Source: Owenia fusiformis (Eukaryota; Annelida; Polychaeta; Sabellida; Oweniidae). From it: a stretch of 64,000 nucleotides of DNA. Below are positions 41,141 through 53,500 of the stretch, piece by piece; the stretch's first letter is position 1; each line of letters opens with the position of its first letter. Position numbers and translations under genes: made by a program. The DNA lies in the NCBI GenBank assembly GCA_903813345.2, contig CAIIXF020000002.1, positions 22,148,455-22,212,454 of the forward strand. Reading direction: 5' to 3'. A model generated the notes under the pieces. That model was not told the origin of the DNA. It was given only the letters and a program-made list of their open reading frames with translations, and made no database searches.

Positions 41141-44100
41141 ATGTCAGAAATGGGGGCAATCTTCAAACGTAACAAGACACTGATATTAAAATGGCTTGGA
41201 AGCATATTCATCTGCTACATGGTTTACATAAATTTTGAACCAGTAATTATCAAACTACGTGAAGATGCAGCTCAGCTAGATATATCAAGTTTTGGATATG
41301 CCGCTATTAAACCTACATCCCACAACCAAGGTGGAAGTAGTCGGGAAGATAAACAACCACATACTACCGCAAGTACTTTACGATCTGGTGATGAAATTTG
41401 TCCCATGACTCGTTTACATGGTGCTACTAAAAATATGGCTCAGTGTAGACGAATCAAGCCATTGAAGGGTTCGTGTAATATTGCAAATGAACTATTTAGG
41501 AGCAAACCACCAGATACCTGTGAACATCAAACCCATCATGAAATATGCAAATTACAGGTAACTACAACCATTTCCTTAAAACACATGTTGTCATTCATAT
41601 TTTACCTTTCAAAAGATGATGATGACATAACATTTTGAATAAAGACTATTTAGCTTTGTTTTGCATTGCCTCTAAGATCATATAAATGTATTTTACCATG
41701 GGCTTTCAATAGACTACTGAATGCCCATGATTTTACTAAACTACAGTGTATGTTCTTGTTTTTAAAAATGAAGTCTGATTTGTCAAAGTTATATTTGAAA
41801 GTTCCACAGACATTCATTGAAAATATAATGAAATATTTGTTTTATTGTATCACATGTGGGAGTGATAAACATCAATAAAGGGAGCCAGCTTGACAGAAAA
41901 GTGTAATTTGTCTTCTTACTTCCAGGTGTCACCTAAAGATGGCACCACTGTATCATGTGATGGAAGCAAATGTGCTGCCCCCCATGAACTTGGTTCAGTT
42001 AATGAAGATACCGGTGAACTTATATGGGAACGCCACAACAATATTGCAGACATCGAGATTAAACTACTTAAAATGACATCACAAAGCTATACAAAGCGAC
42101 ACTATGGGTATTGCTACATAAGATGTAAACCAAACGATGGCGAACATGTAGAATATTTTGATGAAAATTATGATACAGATTGGAGTCAATATACATATCA
42201 GCTTCTTGTTCTTCCCCCTCAGTTGTATTTGAACTCAAAACATATGCCAACCCCTCAAAATAAAGAATCTCCAATTAATCGTATTAATTTAAACATTATG
42301 CTTCTTGATTCAGTGTCTCATAATCACTTTTATCGGTCTTTACCGAAGACGATAAAAAAGTTTAATCACATTAACATTCATAGAAGCATACCAGCAAATG
42401 TGTTGGATTTCCGCAAAATGCAAGCAATAAAATCAAGGACTTATGAGTCTTTACAGGCTCTTTTTTCCGGGGAAGTTTATTTAGAGGAAAAGCCATTCGC
42501 TGTTCTGGATTTACCCCCCAGACCATTGAAAACAGAAGACTTATTTGTGCCATTTAAGAATGCTGGATACCAGACACTATGGTTGGAAGACCTGTGCTGG
42601 GAATGGGAATGGGGGATTACAAAAAATCTACGGGTTCACAATAAATCCATCCCGCATGATGTCAAATGGAGGAATTTACAGAAAGTTTTAGAAAAATCTG
42701 GCATTGATGCATTGGATCTCACTCATGCAAGCTGTGAAATTTTACAACTCGGTGAACACCCTGATCCATTTCATGGTCCAGATGTACTATGCTTCAATGG
42801 AAAATTCCAACATGAATATATATTGGAGTATCTGACAATGTATCAATCGTACTTAAGTAAAGACAAATCACCTCATGTGATATTTTGGAATAATAATATC
42901 GCCCATGAGGACACTCAACGCAGGGTTCAAACTTTAGACGAACATCTCAGTCGTTACGTTGACTTCTTGGTCACCCAGCAAAATACTCTATCTATCATCG
43001 TAGCTGATCATGGCAATGCATATGGTCAATTTCTCGACCAATCAGCAGAAGGGCGAGTTGAGATGTTTCATCCTAGCTTATTTATGATAATACCAGATAC
43101 TGTCGCAAAAATAATCGGCCCTACAAAAATGAAAGCTTTATATTCCAATCAAGACAAGCTTATCACCATGTTAGATTTACATTACATGTTACAGTATATC
43201 CTATCGTTGGTATCACCCTTAACAGACAATCCTGAAAAAACTAAAATCAGAGAAAATTTTTCCGTGAATCCTTCTGGGTTGTTTTCTCCGATATCAGCCA
43301 ATAGATCCTGCAGTGATCTCCCCATGCTTCGACCTAATATGTGCATCTGCCAGGGGTATGAATCTACAGTGGCTAATGACTCATCGCACATTCTCCTAGC
43401 AGAGTTTGCCTTGGGAGAGCTGAACAATGTAATCTCCAAGCAATACAGGGCAGGGCATCCCCATGCAAAATCTGGATTTGGGGCCTGCCAGAGGCTTGTG
43501 GCCCATAGTTTTACTAATGTCAAAGAAAGCCATGAAAAGGTTAGTATTTATGTTTGATTCCCAATCACTCTCTCCTAGTAGAAACTAGTTCAATAAGGTG
43601 CTTTGCAGAAATTCAACTATATATTTAAATTCAACACATTCGATAACTTAAACTACATGTATAATTATTTGGGAGAGGTGAGATACTATCATATTTTGTT
43701 AATTTTATTAAAGGTGTGCTCAGTTCTATTTTTGTGAGAGGGGGCTGAAATATAATTTGTTCCATTTTGGGCATCTTTATTAGTGCTAATTAAGGAGTTA
43801 ATATTGGTTATTTAACTTTTTGAGGATGTAAAGTATTACATTGAGAGACGCTAAGATCTCAAACAAATCTGTTTCACTCTACTATACCTTGCATTTAAGG
43901 TTCATGAGCAACCCATTTGGCTTATTAGTAATCATTATGTATTTGTTTTTATTTGTCTGTTCCTTATTAATGGTTTATCGGTTGAATGTTAGATGTTACT
44001 AAGGCACTTTCAAAAATATACTAAACAATACAATTTGACAAACAGAGTATCTTATGCATTTCTAGGTGTTAGGTATAGTAGTGTGTGTTTCCACAATTAT

Positions 44101-45202
44101 AGGTCAGCAAATCTCTGTTTTTTGCAATTCAGTAACTCATACATAATAGACTAGATGCGAGTAGAAATAATCTTGATTTATGTCATTAAAAATTCAGTCA
44201 AACTGATGTTATATTTGGAATCTACATGTAAAATTACATGTAGAAATGTGGTTTTGAAAAGAGTTCATCAACTTTGAAAATTCAATTTTTTTTAAAAATG
44301 TGACTTCTAGGTCGGGGAGATTCCCCATAGACCCCATGTTGTAAACTCACGAAAAATGAAATATCTTTTCTTGTGTTGCGCAGATGCTAATTTCTTTTAA
44401 TGGACATATTTTAATTTGTACAACTATCAGATACTTAAGGGTACTATGAGAAGTGAACCACTAAAACCGATGAAAATTCAAGTTTAAGGGAACTTTGTAA
44501 TAGCCTACCCTGCCATGTTATTTCCACCGAGGTAGCCACCTGGTGGCGAAACTTGTAACTACTTACTCGCATCTGAGTAATTGAGCTGGTTTGATCCTTA
44601 ATAAAATAAATAAATTCCATATAATGTTACTTCTTGTTTTTCAGGACCGCTCAAAAATAACAAAGTTTGACCTTAACATTAAAGGTCCGCAATTTGAAGA
44701 AGTATTTTTTGTAGCAGTGAAAACAAAACACTCTAGTAACTTCACTATGGAGCTTTTAACATTTGAGCGAATGTCCAAATATAGTCATTTCTCAAAATGT
44801 GCTGATACAGATGTTAAGTTACCACTTTGTATTTGTGACATCAATCAGGCTCAACCAATCAAATCACAAGATTTTTCTGCCATATTATCATCACCGCCAT
44901 ATATTTTACAAACTGAGAGTGAGATCTTTACCCCAGAGGAAATATCGGGGAAATGTCTTCACGTTATAACACGACGATACAAACAGGGTGCAAATTTTGA
45001 GATCTACAACAGCTGTAACGATAAAGGATTTAATATCGGATTTAGTTTAAAAACAGAAAATATGGAAATTACATCTGAGATGCCTGTGGAAAAGCACCTG
45101 TTGCCCGGTGATGTGACATTCCTAGTGGTTGCCATTGGAAATTCACCGAAGGTTAAATGGTCATGGAAGTACTCTATGGTATTTGCTCCATTCAATGTGT
45201 GA
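41141..45202 (+). CDS. DUF229 (sulfatase/alkaline phosphatase-fold) protein, three exons
   Basis: Exons 41141-41557, 41926-43539 and 44645-45202, all junctions phase 0, predicting 862 residues. A basic N terminus and hydrophobic residues 14-31 give a type II signal anchor. The DUF229 domain starts around residue 250: NIMLLDSVSHNHFYRSLPKT (D267), FKNAGYQTLWLEDLCWEWEW, and the metal-site-like VADHGNAYGQF (D500, H501), followed by FHPSLFMIIPD. These elements match the alkaline-phosphatase-like superfamily core; the substrate of DUF229 proteins is unknown. Exon 3 adds a roughly 185-residue Cys-containing C-terminal region that I do not recognise. A second ATG at 41150 is possible. A polyadenylation signal AATAAA lies at 45582. 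It is a secretory-pathway or cell-surface protein by topology. Confidence 0.85.
43866..44096. repeat. 230-bp dispersed repeat, copy 1
   Basis: TATACCTTGCATTTAAGGTT, TTGGCTTATTAGTAATCATT, ACTAAGGCACTTTCAAAAAT and TAGGTGTTAGGTATAGTAGT, about 90% alike to 51905-52125. Located in intron 2 of the DUF229 gene. Confidence 0.85.
44150..44590. repeat. Possible element with AGATGCGAGTA inverted ends
   Basis: AGATGCGAGTAG near 44154 and TACTCGCATCT near 44564 are inverted. It occupies most of the remaining intron 2 of the DUF229 gene and ends just before exon 3. Confidence 0.45.
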
Positions 45203-45852
45203 AAGATCTTATTTAACTTTTCATATTTACTTGAGTATCCAAAATCACCTTTTTGATTTCGGTAGAGGATGATCTTAGGAGTTATACTCAGCTTGAAGTC
45301 CTGGACTAAATTTTTTTACCATTTTAGTTTTCATCGTGTTTAGTCAACAGGTTGAAATTTAAGCTTTTTTTCTAAAATGCTATATTTCATGGTTTATTGA
45401 TTTTTGACAAAGAAGGATTTTCCTTTGCTTATTGAGAAAATATGAGAACAATATTTTAAGAATTAGGATGCATTTTAAACAGTTAACAAACAGGATTATT
45501 TTACTTTTTGTTGAATATTTTAAGCATCTGCTCTCATTTCAGAATTTTCTTGACCTACTAACACATATTCATCTTTGTCAAAAATAAATGTGTCATGAAA
45601 TATCCCTTTTTTTAAATAACCATGATTTTTCTTGTTGATCTTTATCTGGAGAAAACTAAAACTGGAAGTTTGTCAGAGGTTACGATTGAGAACCAAAGCT
45701 GAAAATAACTCCCAAAACAATCTGCCATAGGAATAAAGAAGGTGATTTAGGGGACAAAATGGTTTCCTCAAAGCTGCTAAGGGACACAAGAATGATTATT
45801 TGTTGGAAATTCATGTACTGTTTTTATTTGTATGTTTCCAATTTACAGTTTA

Positions 45853-46093
45853 CTAATGCCTGGGTCACATTTGCTCTGATTTATCGGCCGACGCCTGGCA
45901 GATGGAGTATTTTGTTCAAAATTTAGGGTCAAATCTCAAATTTGAGGTCAGATGTGAACTCCTGAGAACTTGTACATGATTTTAAAAAAAAGTTTGGTCA
46001 ATTTGAGGCAAGTTGAAATCAGTTTTGAACAAAGTACTGCAATCGGCCAGGCGCCCGGCCGATGAATCGAGGCAAATGTGACCTAGGCATTAG
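45853..46093. repeat. Foldback element, ends CTAATGCCTGGGTCACATTTGC
   Basis: CTAATGCCTGGGTCACATTT at the left is matched by AAATGTGACCTAGGCATTAG at the right (one or two mismatches), with CGGCCGACGCC / GGCGCCCGGCCG just inside. The centre contains one unit of the array seen at 16.5-18.0 kb (GTCAATTTGAGGCAAGTTGA). Confidence 0.85.
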
Positions 46094-47569
46094 AGGGGTT
46101 TTTCAGGTATTACGCAGTTAGGTTAATTAAGGCCACTTTAAAAGGGTCACAGTAAAAAAGGGTACATACTTATTGCCAAGAAATTCTCAAATCTAAAATT
46201 CTCTTTTGTTTCATATAAGATATTATAGAAAAAGTCAATGAACATTTTTTGCGATAGGCCTTTGTTATTATTTCATATCAAGCATACCATAATTTTTAAG
46301 GTGAGACCTAGTTCATTAGCATGAGGATAACTGATGAACCTTGTCCCACCTTAATTAAGACAACAGGAAAATGGCAAAATCAGAATAGACTGGCTTGTCA
46401 AATCTTTTTAATTCTGGTGAACAGAATTATTCAATCTGGGTCTTAACAGGTTAGACTTAGAAATGTTTGTGTTGTTATTAGCATTGTAAATTTACATTGT
46501 AGTATTGACACAATGTTGTTTTACTCATTTTTAAGGTTCGAGAGTTCATATTTTTTCACATACTGATGTCAAAGTTTATTTTCATTAATACAGTAATGCC
46601 AAGGTAAATAAGAAATGATGAGGAATCATGAATTTTGTAGATAAGCAATTTATCTTTATTTTCTAGACTGTGTGCTCAGTTGTGCACTATGTACTTAATT
46701 AGGCATGTACTTATGATTTAAAAGAGTGAACCCCCATATCCAATCATCTACAAGCTTAAGACAAAATCTACATAAGATATTCAGTGTATTTTAGATGTAA
46801 AAGACTGTTTGTAATTCAACAGCAATCCTAAATAATTCTAAATTTTTAATTTATAATGCTATGTAAATTGCATCATCAATAGACTGGTATAAACATATTT
46901 TTTTTGAAAATATCAGAGCTTGAAAAAAACTGACTATCCAATCAGTAGCATACAAGTACCAAATTGAATTTTACTATCTTTTTTAACTATTAAAAGGCAA
47001 TTGATTCACTTTATACATGAGCGATGCTTTACAGGAATCAAGGTTTGATAATTCCACAAAAGGGTATCCCAAAGTCAATTGATGGTGCAAGGTGAATTGA
47101 ATATATTTTGAGGTAATTTAGAATGAGATTTTGATTTTTTTGAGGTAATAAAAGAATGTGTCAATGGTTGCCATAGAAAATGGAATAATCAAAGTACATG
47201 TATATTTAGGGTATAAATAGTGAACTAGTCTATATAACCTTCTATTTTAGAAATTGTAGTATTTACTAAGATCATGTCGGCACGTGTAAGAGAACGCAGT
47301 CATCTATCAAATCCTTGCTAGTTTGAAAACAGAAAAATGTGATGAATAACAGAATGAGATTGAAGATGATTGACTGCATTATATAATGAAAATATTCATT
47401 TTTAATTTGAGATTATTTTTATTTTTTGTCCCTAAAATGTTAGATGTGTTGATATTTGACTAGTGTTCCATGTGTGTGTTTGTGTTAAAATAACTATAAA
47501 CATCAATATTGTTCAAAATATAAAAGACGCAATTTAACAACAGGTTTTTCTCACTGAAAAGTATTTAGT

Positions 47570-47695
47570 AAAACCTGTGAGGGTGGAACCCCCTTTGAAC
47601 CAAAGAGTACTCCTTCACTTCCACTTGTGAGGTGTTCCATTTACAAAGGTGTTCCACTTACAAAGGTGTTCCACTTGATAGTTTTACTTCAGTAC
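47570..47695. repeat. TAAAACCTGT family copy (GGTGTTCCACTT type)
   Basis: AGTAAAACCTGTGAGGGTGG to AGTTTTACTT, with three GGTGTTCCACTTACAAA units. Similar copies lie at 48055-48220 and 48635-48800. Confidence 0.6.
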
Positions 47696-47861
47696 TTTAT
47701 GAAATATGATTTTTGATACCATTGCTGAGTTTGAAGTACTTAAGTGATTTATTTGCCATACACCATACAATACATATGATGTTCCATGTTTGTATAAATT
47801 GAATGGTGAAATACTTTATAAGGGGACTGTATCTATTACACCCCCAAAATGCAATCTGATT

Positions 47862-47986
47862 TTCGACGCCGTTTCGGTGCCAAATTTCGGTAACAAAATT
47901 TGGTGTCGAAAGGTTTCGGTGCCGGAATGGTGTCGAAACGGTGCCGGAACAGTGCCGAATTTTTTCGATGCCGAAACGGCGTCGAA
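47862..47986. repeat. 125-bp GC-rich palindrome of TTCGGTGCCG words
   Basis: TTCGACGCCGTTTCGG at the left pairs with CCGAAACGGCGTCGAA at the right. Between them the word TTTCGGTGCCG or its variants is repeated about five times. It stands out as CpG-dense in A+T-rich surroundings. Confidence 0.85.
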
Positions 47987-48054
47987 TTATATTGGCTGTG
48001 TATATTACACTATCAAGTTAGTATTTCTTTCCCCTTCTGTCTACATGAATTGGA

Positions 48055-48220
48055 AGTACACTAAAACCTGTAAAGTGGTACACCTCTGTAAGTGGAACAC
48101 TTCAGAGTCCTATTATATGAAGTTGACGAAAAATGTTAAATGAACCTCAGTTATTTTAACATCACCCAAGTGGAATACTTTTTGGGGCTACCAAAGGTAT
48201 TCCACTTACATAAATTTTAC
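48055..48220. repeat. TAAAACCTGT family copy
   Basis: ACACTAAAACCTGTAAAGTG, GTGGAACACTTCAGAG, and the right arm GGTATTCCACTTACATAAAT. Confidence 0.55.
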
Positions 48221-48367
48221 TTTGCTTGAATTAATCTATGTATGTACACTCCCGACATAAGTTTGAGAACCATGATTTCCCATTGGATAGCATGTTAAAA
48301 TCTGTTCCTGTTTGGTTTTAAATTTTTCTCTCTGTTAAACTTACAATTGATCCAATATGATGATTTT

Positions 48368-48545
48368 TATGTCACCGCTAGAAAGTTGTATGACATATTG
48401 TTAATCTTCAAATATTTTTGTGTATGCTGTTTGGCTGTTGGTGTTTGGTCATTGGTGTTTGGCATGGCCTCCAGATGTTGGTGTTTGATTTCTGTAACAA
48501 ATGGCAGGTGGTGACATTTTGCATGTTAATGCCTTGTTTTAAATG
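48368..48545 (-). repeat. GTCACCACC family element, inverted copy
   Basis: ATGTCACCGCTAGAAAGTTG at the left; GGCAGGTGGTGACATTTTGC and ATGTTAATGCCTTGTTTT at the right. Contains short GTTGGTGTTTGG repeats. Confidence 0.75.
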
Positions 48546-48634
48546 TATGGCAAAATCAGGTTTTAACACATTGTTTGGTTGAATATGGGCTGCCAAACCC
48601 TAGAGAGAAGTGTACTATGGGGTTGGATAGCATT

Positions 48635-48800
48635 TATAAAACCTGTCTAAGTGTAACACCTTTGGTACCTCTAAAAGGTGTTCCAGTTGGGGGGGGTTTC
48701 CACGTAGAGGTTCATTTAACATTAAGGCAATTGATCCTGGGACTCCAACAGAGGTGTTCGACTTCTGAGGTGTTGCACTTTAAAGGTTTCACTGTACTTA
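48635..48800. repeat. TAAAACCTGT family copy
   Basis: ATAAAACCTGTCTAAGTGTA, GGTGTTCCAGTT, and the right end AAAGGTTTCACTGTA. Confidence 0.55.
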
Positions 48801-49106
48801 TTACCCCACTCACTCTCAAAAATAGTATAGATGAAAGTGTGGCTACTTTATCACAGGGCTATTGTAAAATACAAATTATAAAAGGCTGTGTATTTGTATT
48901 TGGATTGAATTATTATTTATTGCATGTTTTTCATGTACTGGTATATTCACATATTGTTTATTTTATGACATCATTTAATAGAATAAACATTTTATCTTGC
49001 TTAATTGTTTTTGTGTATTTTGTTGATATGGTAAGTGAAAAATATGCAAAGTTGTTTCAGTTATTGAGATAAAGGCACTAAATTGTTCTACATGTTGCTT
49101 TATATA

Positions 49107-49267
49107 CAGGGTGTCCCGAAAGTATGGGACCCCCCCCAGACAGATCCATATACCGATGTCTTCATAGTATGTGTCATATATCATTTTAAAGCTTATACAA
49201 AGTTACATTCATTTGCCAAGTATCATGGTTCAACTCACAAATATTGAAACAATTTGGGGACACCCTG
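49107..49267. mobile_element. 161-bp mariner-type MITE
   Basis: Ends CAGGGTGTCCCGAAAG and GGGGACACCCTG are inverted and TA flanks both sides (49105, 49268). An incomplete relative starts at 20034. CAGGGTGTCCC ends are common in mariner-like elements. Confidence 0.85.
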
Positions 49268-50587
49268 TACTCACCAGTTTAAGATGTATATGTTGCATTT
49301 TCTCATGCACCCATAATGTATCATTCAAAGGTTTGTTCGAGGCCTCCTACATTGGAAGAGATGGGGATTTTGACAAATATATTTAAGTGGGCTACCAAAT
49401 TCTGGGAGCAAACTAATGTTTGGCATTTTTCCCACTCATAGAGCAATAATAAATAGTCAAATATATTAAAGTCAAAATTCCAAAAATATGCTTTCAAAAG
49501 TCCCAGGATGAAGTACTATGTCAAAATCCCACACTTTTGGACAATACTGAGTGTTAAATCCCCGAACCTCACCACATCAGTGTCTCATGCAAACCTTTGA
49601 ATGGTGCATAATGCTGAAGTTAGTTATTTAAGCAACTATTTGAGAGGAAAGTGGGTGCTTCGATGGGATAAAAAGCAAGCAAATACACAAACCAATCAGC
49701 CTCTCAATTACATTCATTTATTTCACTCTGAATAAATTATACACAAATCCATTTACAAACAATCAGTTTATCCCAGGGACACAGAATATTGATATAAACG
49801 CTGGTCAGGTGGTGACTATTCACACCCAGGTGTATAATCCCAAGTATCAAATGTAAAAATGCCAAATATTGAAATGTTGGTCGATAAAATCACATGGATT
49901 TGCAAAGTGAAGTAAATGTTCATTGATTCTAGATTGATCTCTTTGATCCGGGGAAGATCCATAGGCCTTGGGATTAAATGAAGACTACTGGATCATATGG
50001 ATTGGTGGACCTTTTTTGTAGGATAGTTACATCTTGAAATAATTAGACCCAGATCTGTTCAAAATAAAATTGAAGACTATGTCTTAAGTCTCCGTTAATC
50101 TAATAGTCCCTATGACAACAAAGCTCACTCTCTCTCTCTAGAGGCAAAGTCAAGACTTTACTCTCCATCTTTCAATAAGGATTATGGCCAGGGTGCATGT
50201 TGGAATTTTTTTGCAATTTCGAAAAGTAAATCACTGAATATTTTAGTTATTAAAATATTCTGAAGAATTATCAACCCTCAATTAATAGTCAAGGTACACT
50301 AATGCATCTTTTGTGCAAGAATGAAAGATGTACTCGTAGATGCTGTGTGGAATGAATTATGTTTATCTGAAAAAAAATAGCACATGGTCATGAAATTTCA
50401 TTGAAGTGCACCCTGACCTTAATTTATATGTAGAATTCCAATATACTGCAAGTGTGATCTACCTCTTTATAATAGTATACACCTATTATATAGTAATTAA
50501 TCTAACACTTTGCAAAAACATAATAATTTATCAAGTATTTTTTTAAATTTTGTGTAGCAATTTTTCTAAGGTGTTCTTAAATTATTG

Positions 50588-52471
50588 TTAGCTCTCTGTA
50601 GTTGTCTCATAGTCTGGTTTGTCAGTTGTGGCATTAGTTACATTTGTACTGTCATTGATTGTTTGATCTTCAGTCTTTTCCGAGTCATTTCCAACAGCCA
50701 CACTTTCCTCAACTGCATCATTTGATACTTTAGTATCACCATCTTTGATTTCAAATCCCTCTTTTGGTGGCTCGAAGCCACTTTCAGTTGTGCCCTCTTT
50801 GTTTTCTCCGAAGTCAAAAATGATGTCTTCAGGGTTTGGTGCCTTAGGGCAGAACTCTTCTCCAGGACATACTTTCTCAAACAGCTCTCTGGCCTACAAT
50901 AGTGAACATAATGTTTAAATGTGCTAATATATACAAGTTCCTATTATGATCAAGCCTGCTCTAATGTAGTCACAAGTCCAATACAAGCATTTGACAATCT
51001 TTCAATGGCCAAAAATGTAGTATTAATTGTACATACCGTATTCTCTGTAATTACCGCCCACTCTCTAATAAGCGCCCACCCCGCTTCACAAAGTTCAAGA
51101 AACATCGAGGAATCAACAAGAATTGAAGAATATATCAGGAAAAAAATATTTCTCAAAATCCAGGAGCGGGCGATAATAGAGTACTTACCCTAAAACTGCT
51201 GTAAACACGACGCGTTTTGTAATTCTATGCATCCTCTCGATACATATCTATCGATGGGTGCTTCCCACACCATACCATGCTAATATTGTCTCCAAATAGT
51301 CCATAATGAATGAAGGAATTGTTCTTTATCGGCATTCAGAAATTTCAAAAGCTACTGCGCAGATGTTCTGCGCATGTCAAGGTCGTGAACTTTCTGGTTT
51401 CTTTTTAATGTTTCTCGACTTTTACACGACTTTTGCACGAATAATGATGATCTCTCATCAAATTAGAAATAATGTATAACTTTAGATCGATATCCAGCAG
51501 TCTCTAGTGGAAATATTGAAGGTAATCGGCGATAATGACAAAGTGGGCGTGCCGGAAATAAATTAGACATAGACGGGTCTTCAACCACTGTCAATATTGT
51601 CTAAGCGATCTTTACCGTATTCTCTCCAATAACAGCACTTGTCATATTATTATAAAAATATGTTGAAGAAAATGCATTCTTGTCAAGAAAAATTGCCATA
51701 CATGAAATTCCTCGGGATTTCTGATTTCTTTCATACATGGGCGCTTATTAGAATGGTCTAAATAATGTATTTTCAATTTTCTAAACGCCCTGGGCGCTAA
51801 TTACAGAGAATACGGTATATACAATGCAGGCTTGCATACTTACAATAAAGGCTTGCAAACTTAAATTTTGTTTTCTACACATCATATTACATGTATTACA
51901 TGTATTATCACTCTATTATACCTTGCATTTGGTGTTCATGAGCAATCCATTTGGCTTATTAGTAATGATTATGTATTTGTTCTTATTTGTCTGCTCCTTA
52001 TGAATGGTTTATCAGTTGAATGTGAGATGTTACTAAGGCACTTTCAAAAATATACTAAACAATACAATTAGACAAACAAAGTATCTTATGCATTTCTAGG
52101 TGTTAGGTATAGTAGTGTGATTATGTAGGCCTGTCCACATACAATTTTGCCCTGTAATGCATTTGAGTCTTTTCACATAAAATAGAGGCTTGTAATGTAC
52201 ACTGTCTAAAATCTCATTATCACTAACTAGTGAAGCATGCAATTACATGATATACTATTTGCCTTCTCAATGATTAAATTTGCTATTCTCCAATTCAGAA
52301 AATATTATCAAAGTATCATTACTTGAAGAACTGATTGCTCATAGTCCATGTCTGAATTTGGTCCAGATACAAGAAGAAGGTTTTCGGGGGTGACGTCACT
52401 ACTGGCATTGTCCCCACGCTCAATCTGGTTGAAGAAAAGACTCCACAAGATATTTGGCCTCTCTCTTGAAG
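50588..52471 (-). CDS. CHM-like: Rab escort protein (REP/CHM-like), last two exons (partial gene)
   Basis: Exon 52471-52323 (49 codons) joins in phase 0 to exon 50893-50588, which ends in TAA. The joined part reads RPNILWSLFFNQ, VSGPNSDMDYEQSVLQ, then ARELFEKVCPGEEFCPKAPN and PEDIIFDF. This is the conserved C-terminal block of REP proteins (CICPxExFCPxPPNPEDII type), followed by an acidic, low-complexity tail of about 70 residues. REPs present new Rab GTPases to geranylgeranyl transferase II and deliver them to membranes. An exon giving one base before CT should lie upstream (higher coordinates) but none was found up to the start of the next gene at 53731. It may lie within introns of the opposite-strand GMC gene, or the gene may be broken. 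Confidence 0.85.
51036..51815. mobile_element. 780-bp non-autonomous DNA transposon
   Basis: Ends CCGTATTCTCTGTAATTA and TAATTACAGAGAATACGG are inverted, and TA flanks both. GCGCCC words lie just inside each end. No transposase. It sits in the last intron of the REP gene. A diverged relative is at 58860. Confidence 0.85.
51905..52125. repeat. 230-bp dispersed repeat, copy 2
   Basis: Same words as 43866-44096. Lies in the last REP intron. Confidence 0.85.
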
Positions 52472-53225
52472 CTGAAATGACATATTTTAAATAACAAAAT
52501 TAAGAAATTGATAAGTAATATCTTGGCCTCTCTATTGAAGCTGAAATGACGCATTTAATATAACAAAAAAATTAAGATTTTGACAAGTTATACCTTGGCC
52601 TCTCTCTTGAAGCTGAAATGATAGATTATAAATAACAAAATTAAGATTTTGATAAATAATATCTTGGCCTCTCTCTTGAAGCTGAAATGTCATATTTTAT
52701 ACAATTAACATGACAAAATGTCACCACCTACAGTAAATTGGTCAATTTGAAGCAAGTTGAAAAATACCTTTTTTGACCTTGAGAAGGTCATTGAAGGTCA
52801 AATGTTTTTTGACCTTGAGAATGTCATTGAAGCTCAAATCTATCGTCAGATTTGAACTTTTAAGAACTCGTAGATGATTTTGAAAAAATTGGTTGATTTG
52901 AAGCAAGTCGAAAAAATACCTTTTTGACATTTGTTAACCTTTTTTGACCTTGAAAAGATCATTGAAGGTCAAATCCTAAATATAAAGTCAGATTTGAACT
53001 TCTGAAAACTTGTAGACAATTTTGAAAAAAAAACAGTTTTTGTTAAGTTATTGGAAGTTTTAAGAATTTGTTACAGACGCCAACTGCCACCCGCCATCGG
53101 CGCCACAAAAATACGGAGACCATAACAATATGTCACCACTTTTCGGGGGTGGCATAATAACAAAATCAAGATTTTGATAAGTAATATCTTGGCCTCTCTC
53201 TGGAAGGTGAAATGACATATTATAT
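52450..53225. repeat. ~70-bp tandem duplication of a REP splice acceptor
   Basis: The edge of the penultimate REP exon (TTGGCCTCTCTCTTGAAGCTGAAATG on the plus strand is the exon start plus acceptor; shown here as 20-mers TTGGCCTCTCTCTTGAAGCT and AGCTGAAATGACATATTTTA) recurs with acceptor positions at 52471, 52540, 52612, 52681 and about 53207. Spacings of the first four are 69, 72 and 69 bp. The last is separated by an inserted element at 52699. Confidence 0.88.
52699..53160 (+). repeat. GTCACCACC family element with array units
   Basis: TTAACATGACAAAATGTCAC at the left and ATGTCACCACTTTTCGGGGG near the right. Two to three units like those at 16.5-18.0 kb lie inside (GTCAATTTGAAGCAAGTTGA, GAAGGTCATTGAAGGTCAAA). 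It interrupts the acceptor array. Confidence 0.85.
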
Positions 53226-53440
53226 ACTATTCCATAGTTAGCATGATATTTATAAGATAACATGTCAAAATAAGAACTGAATTTTTGTAATCAGTGGTAA
53301 AATATGATATTTTTGACAAATTTTCCCTTAACCATAGCATACAGTGTTTAAGCCATGACATACGGCGCCGTATGCTATGAACTATGGATTTTTGCTACTT
53401 CAGACTCAAAACGAGGCTTAGTGTCAACATCGCTGGATCA

Positions 53441-53500
53441 AAATGTCACCACCTGCCAATTGTTACAGACACTGATTGCTGAATGCTGAACACCAACCAT
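53441..53500 (+). repeat. GTCACCACC family fragment
   Basis: AAAATGTCACCACCTGCCAA followed by TTGTTACAGACAC and ACACCAACCATAA. The right end is missing. Confidence 0.6.

Larger units (their letters stand above)
45203..50587. other. Convergent intergenic region (DUF229 3' end to REP 3' end)
   Basis: Two genes point at each other across about 5.4 kb. The first 400 bp are the DUF229 3' UTR up to AATAAA at 45582. The rest is A+T-rich with repeats at 45853, 47570, 47862, 48055, 48368, 48635 and 49107. No supported exon was seen in it. Confidence 0.6.

Noticed and set aside
50638-50880. An 80-residue basic minus-strand protein
   Set aside because: Wrong frame of the last REP exon; the neighbouring frame carries the conserved FCPxxPNPEDII block.
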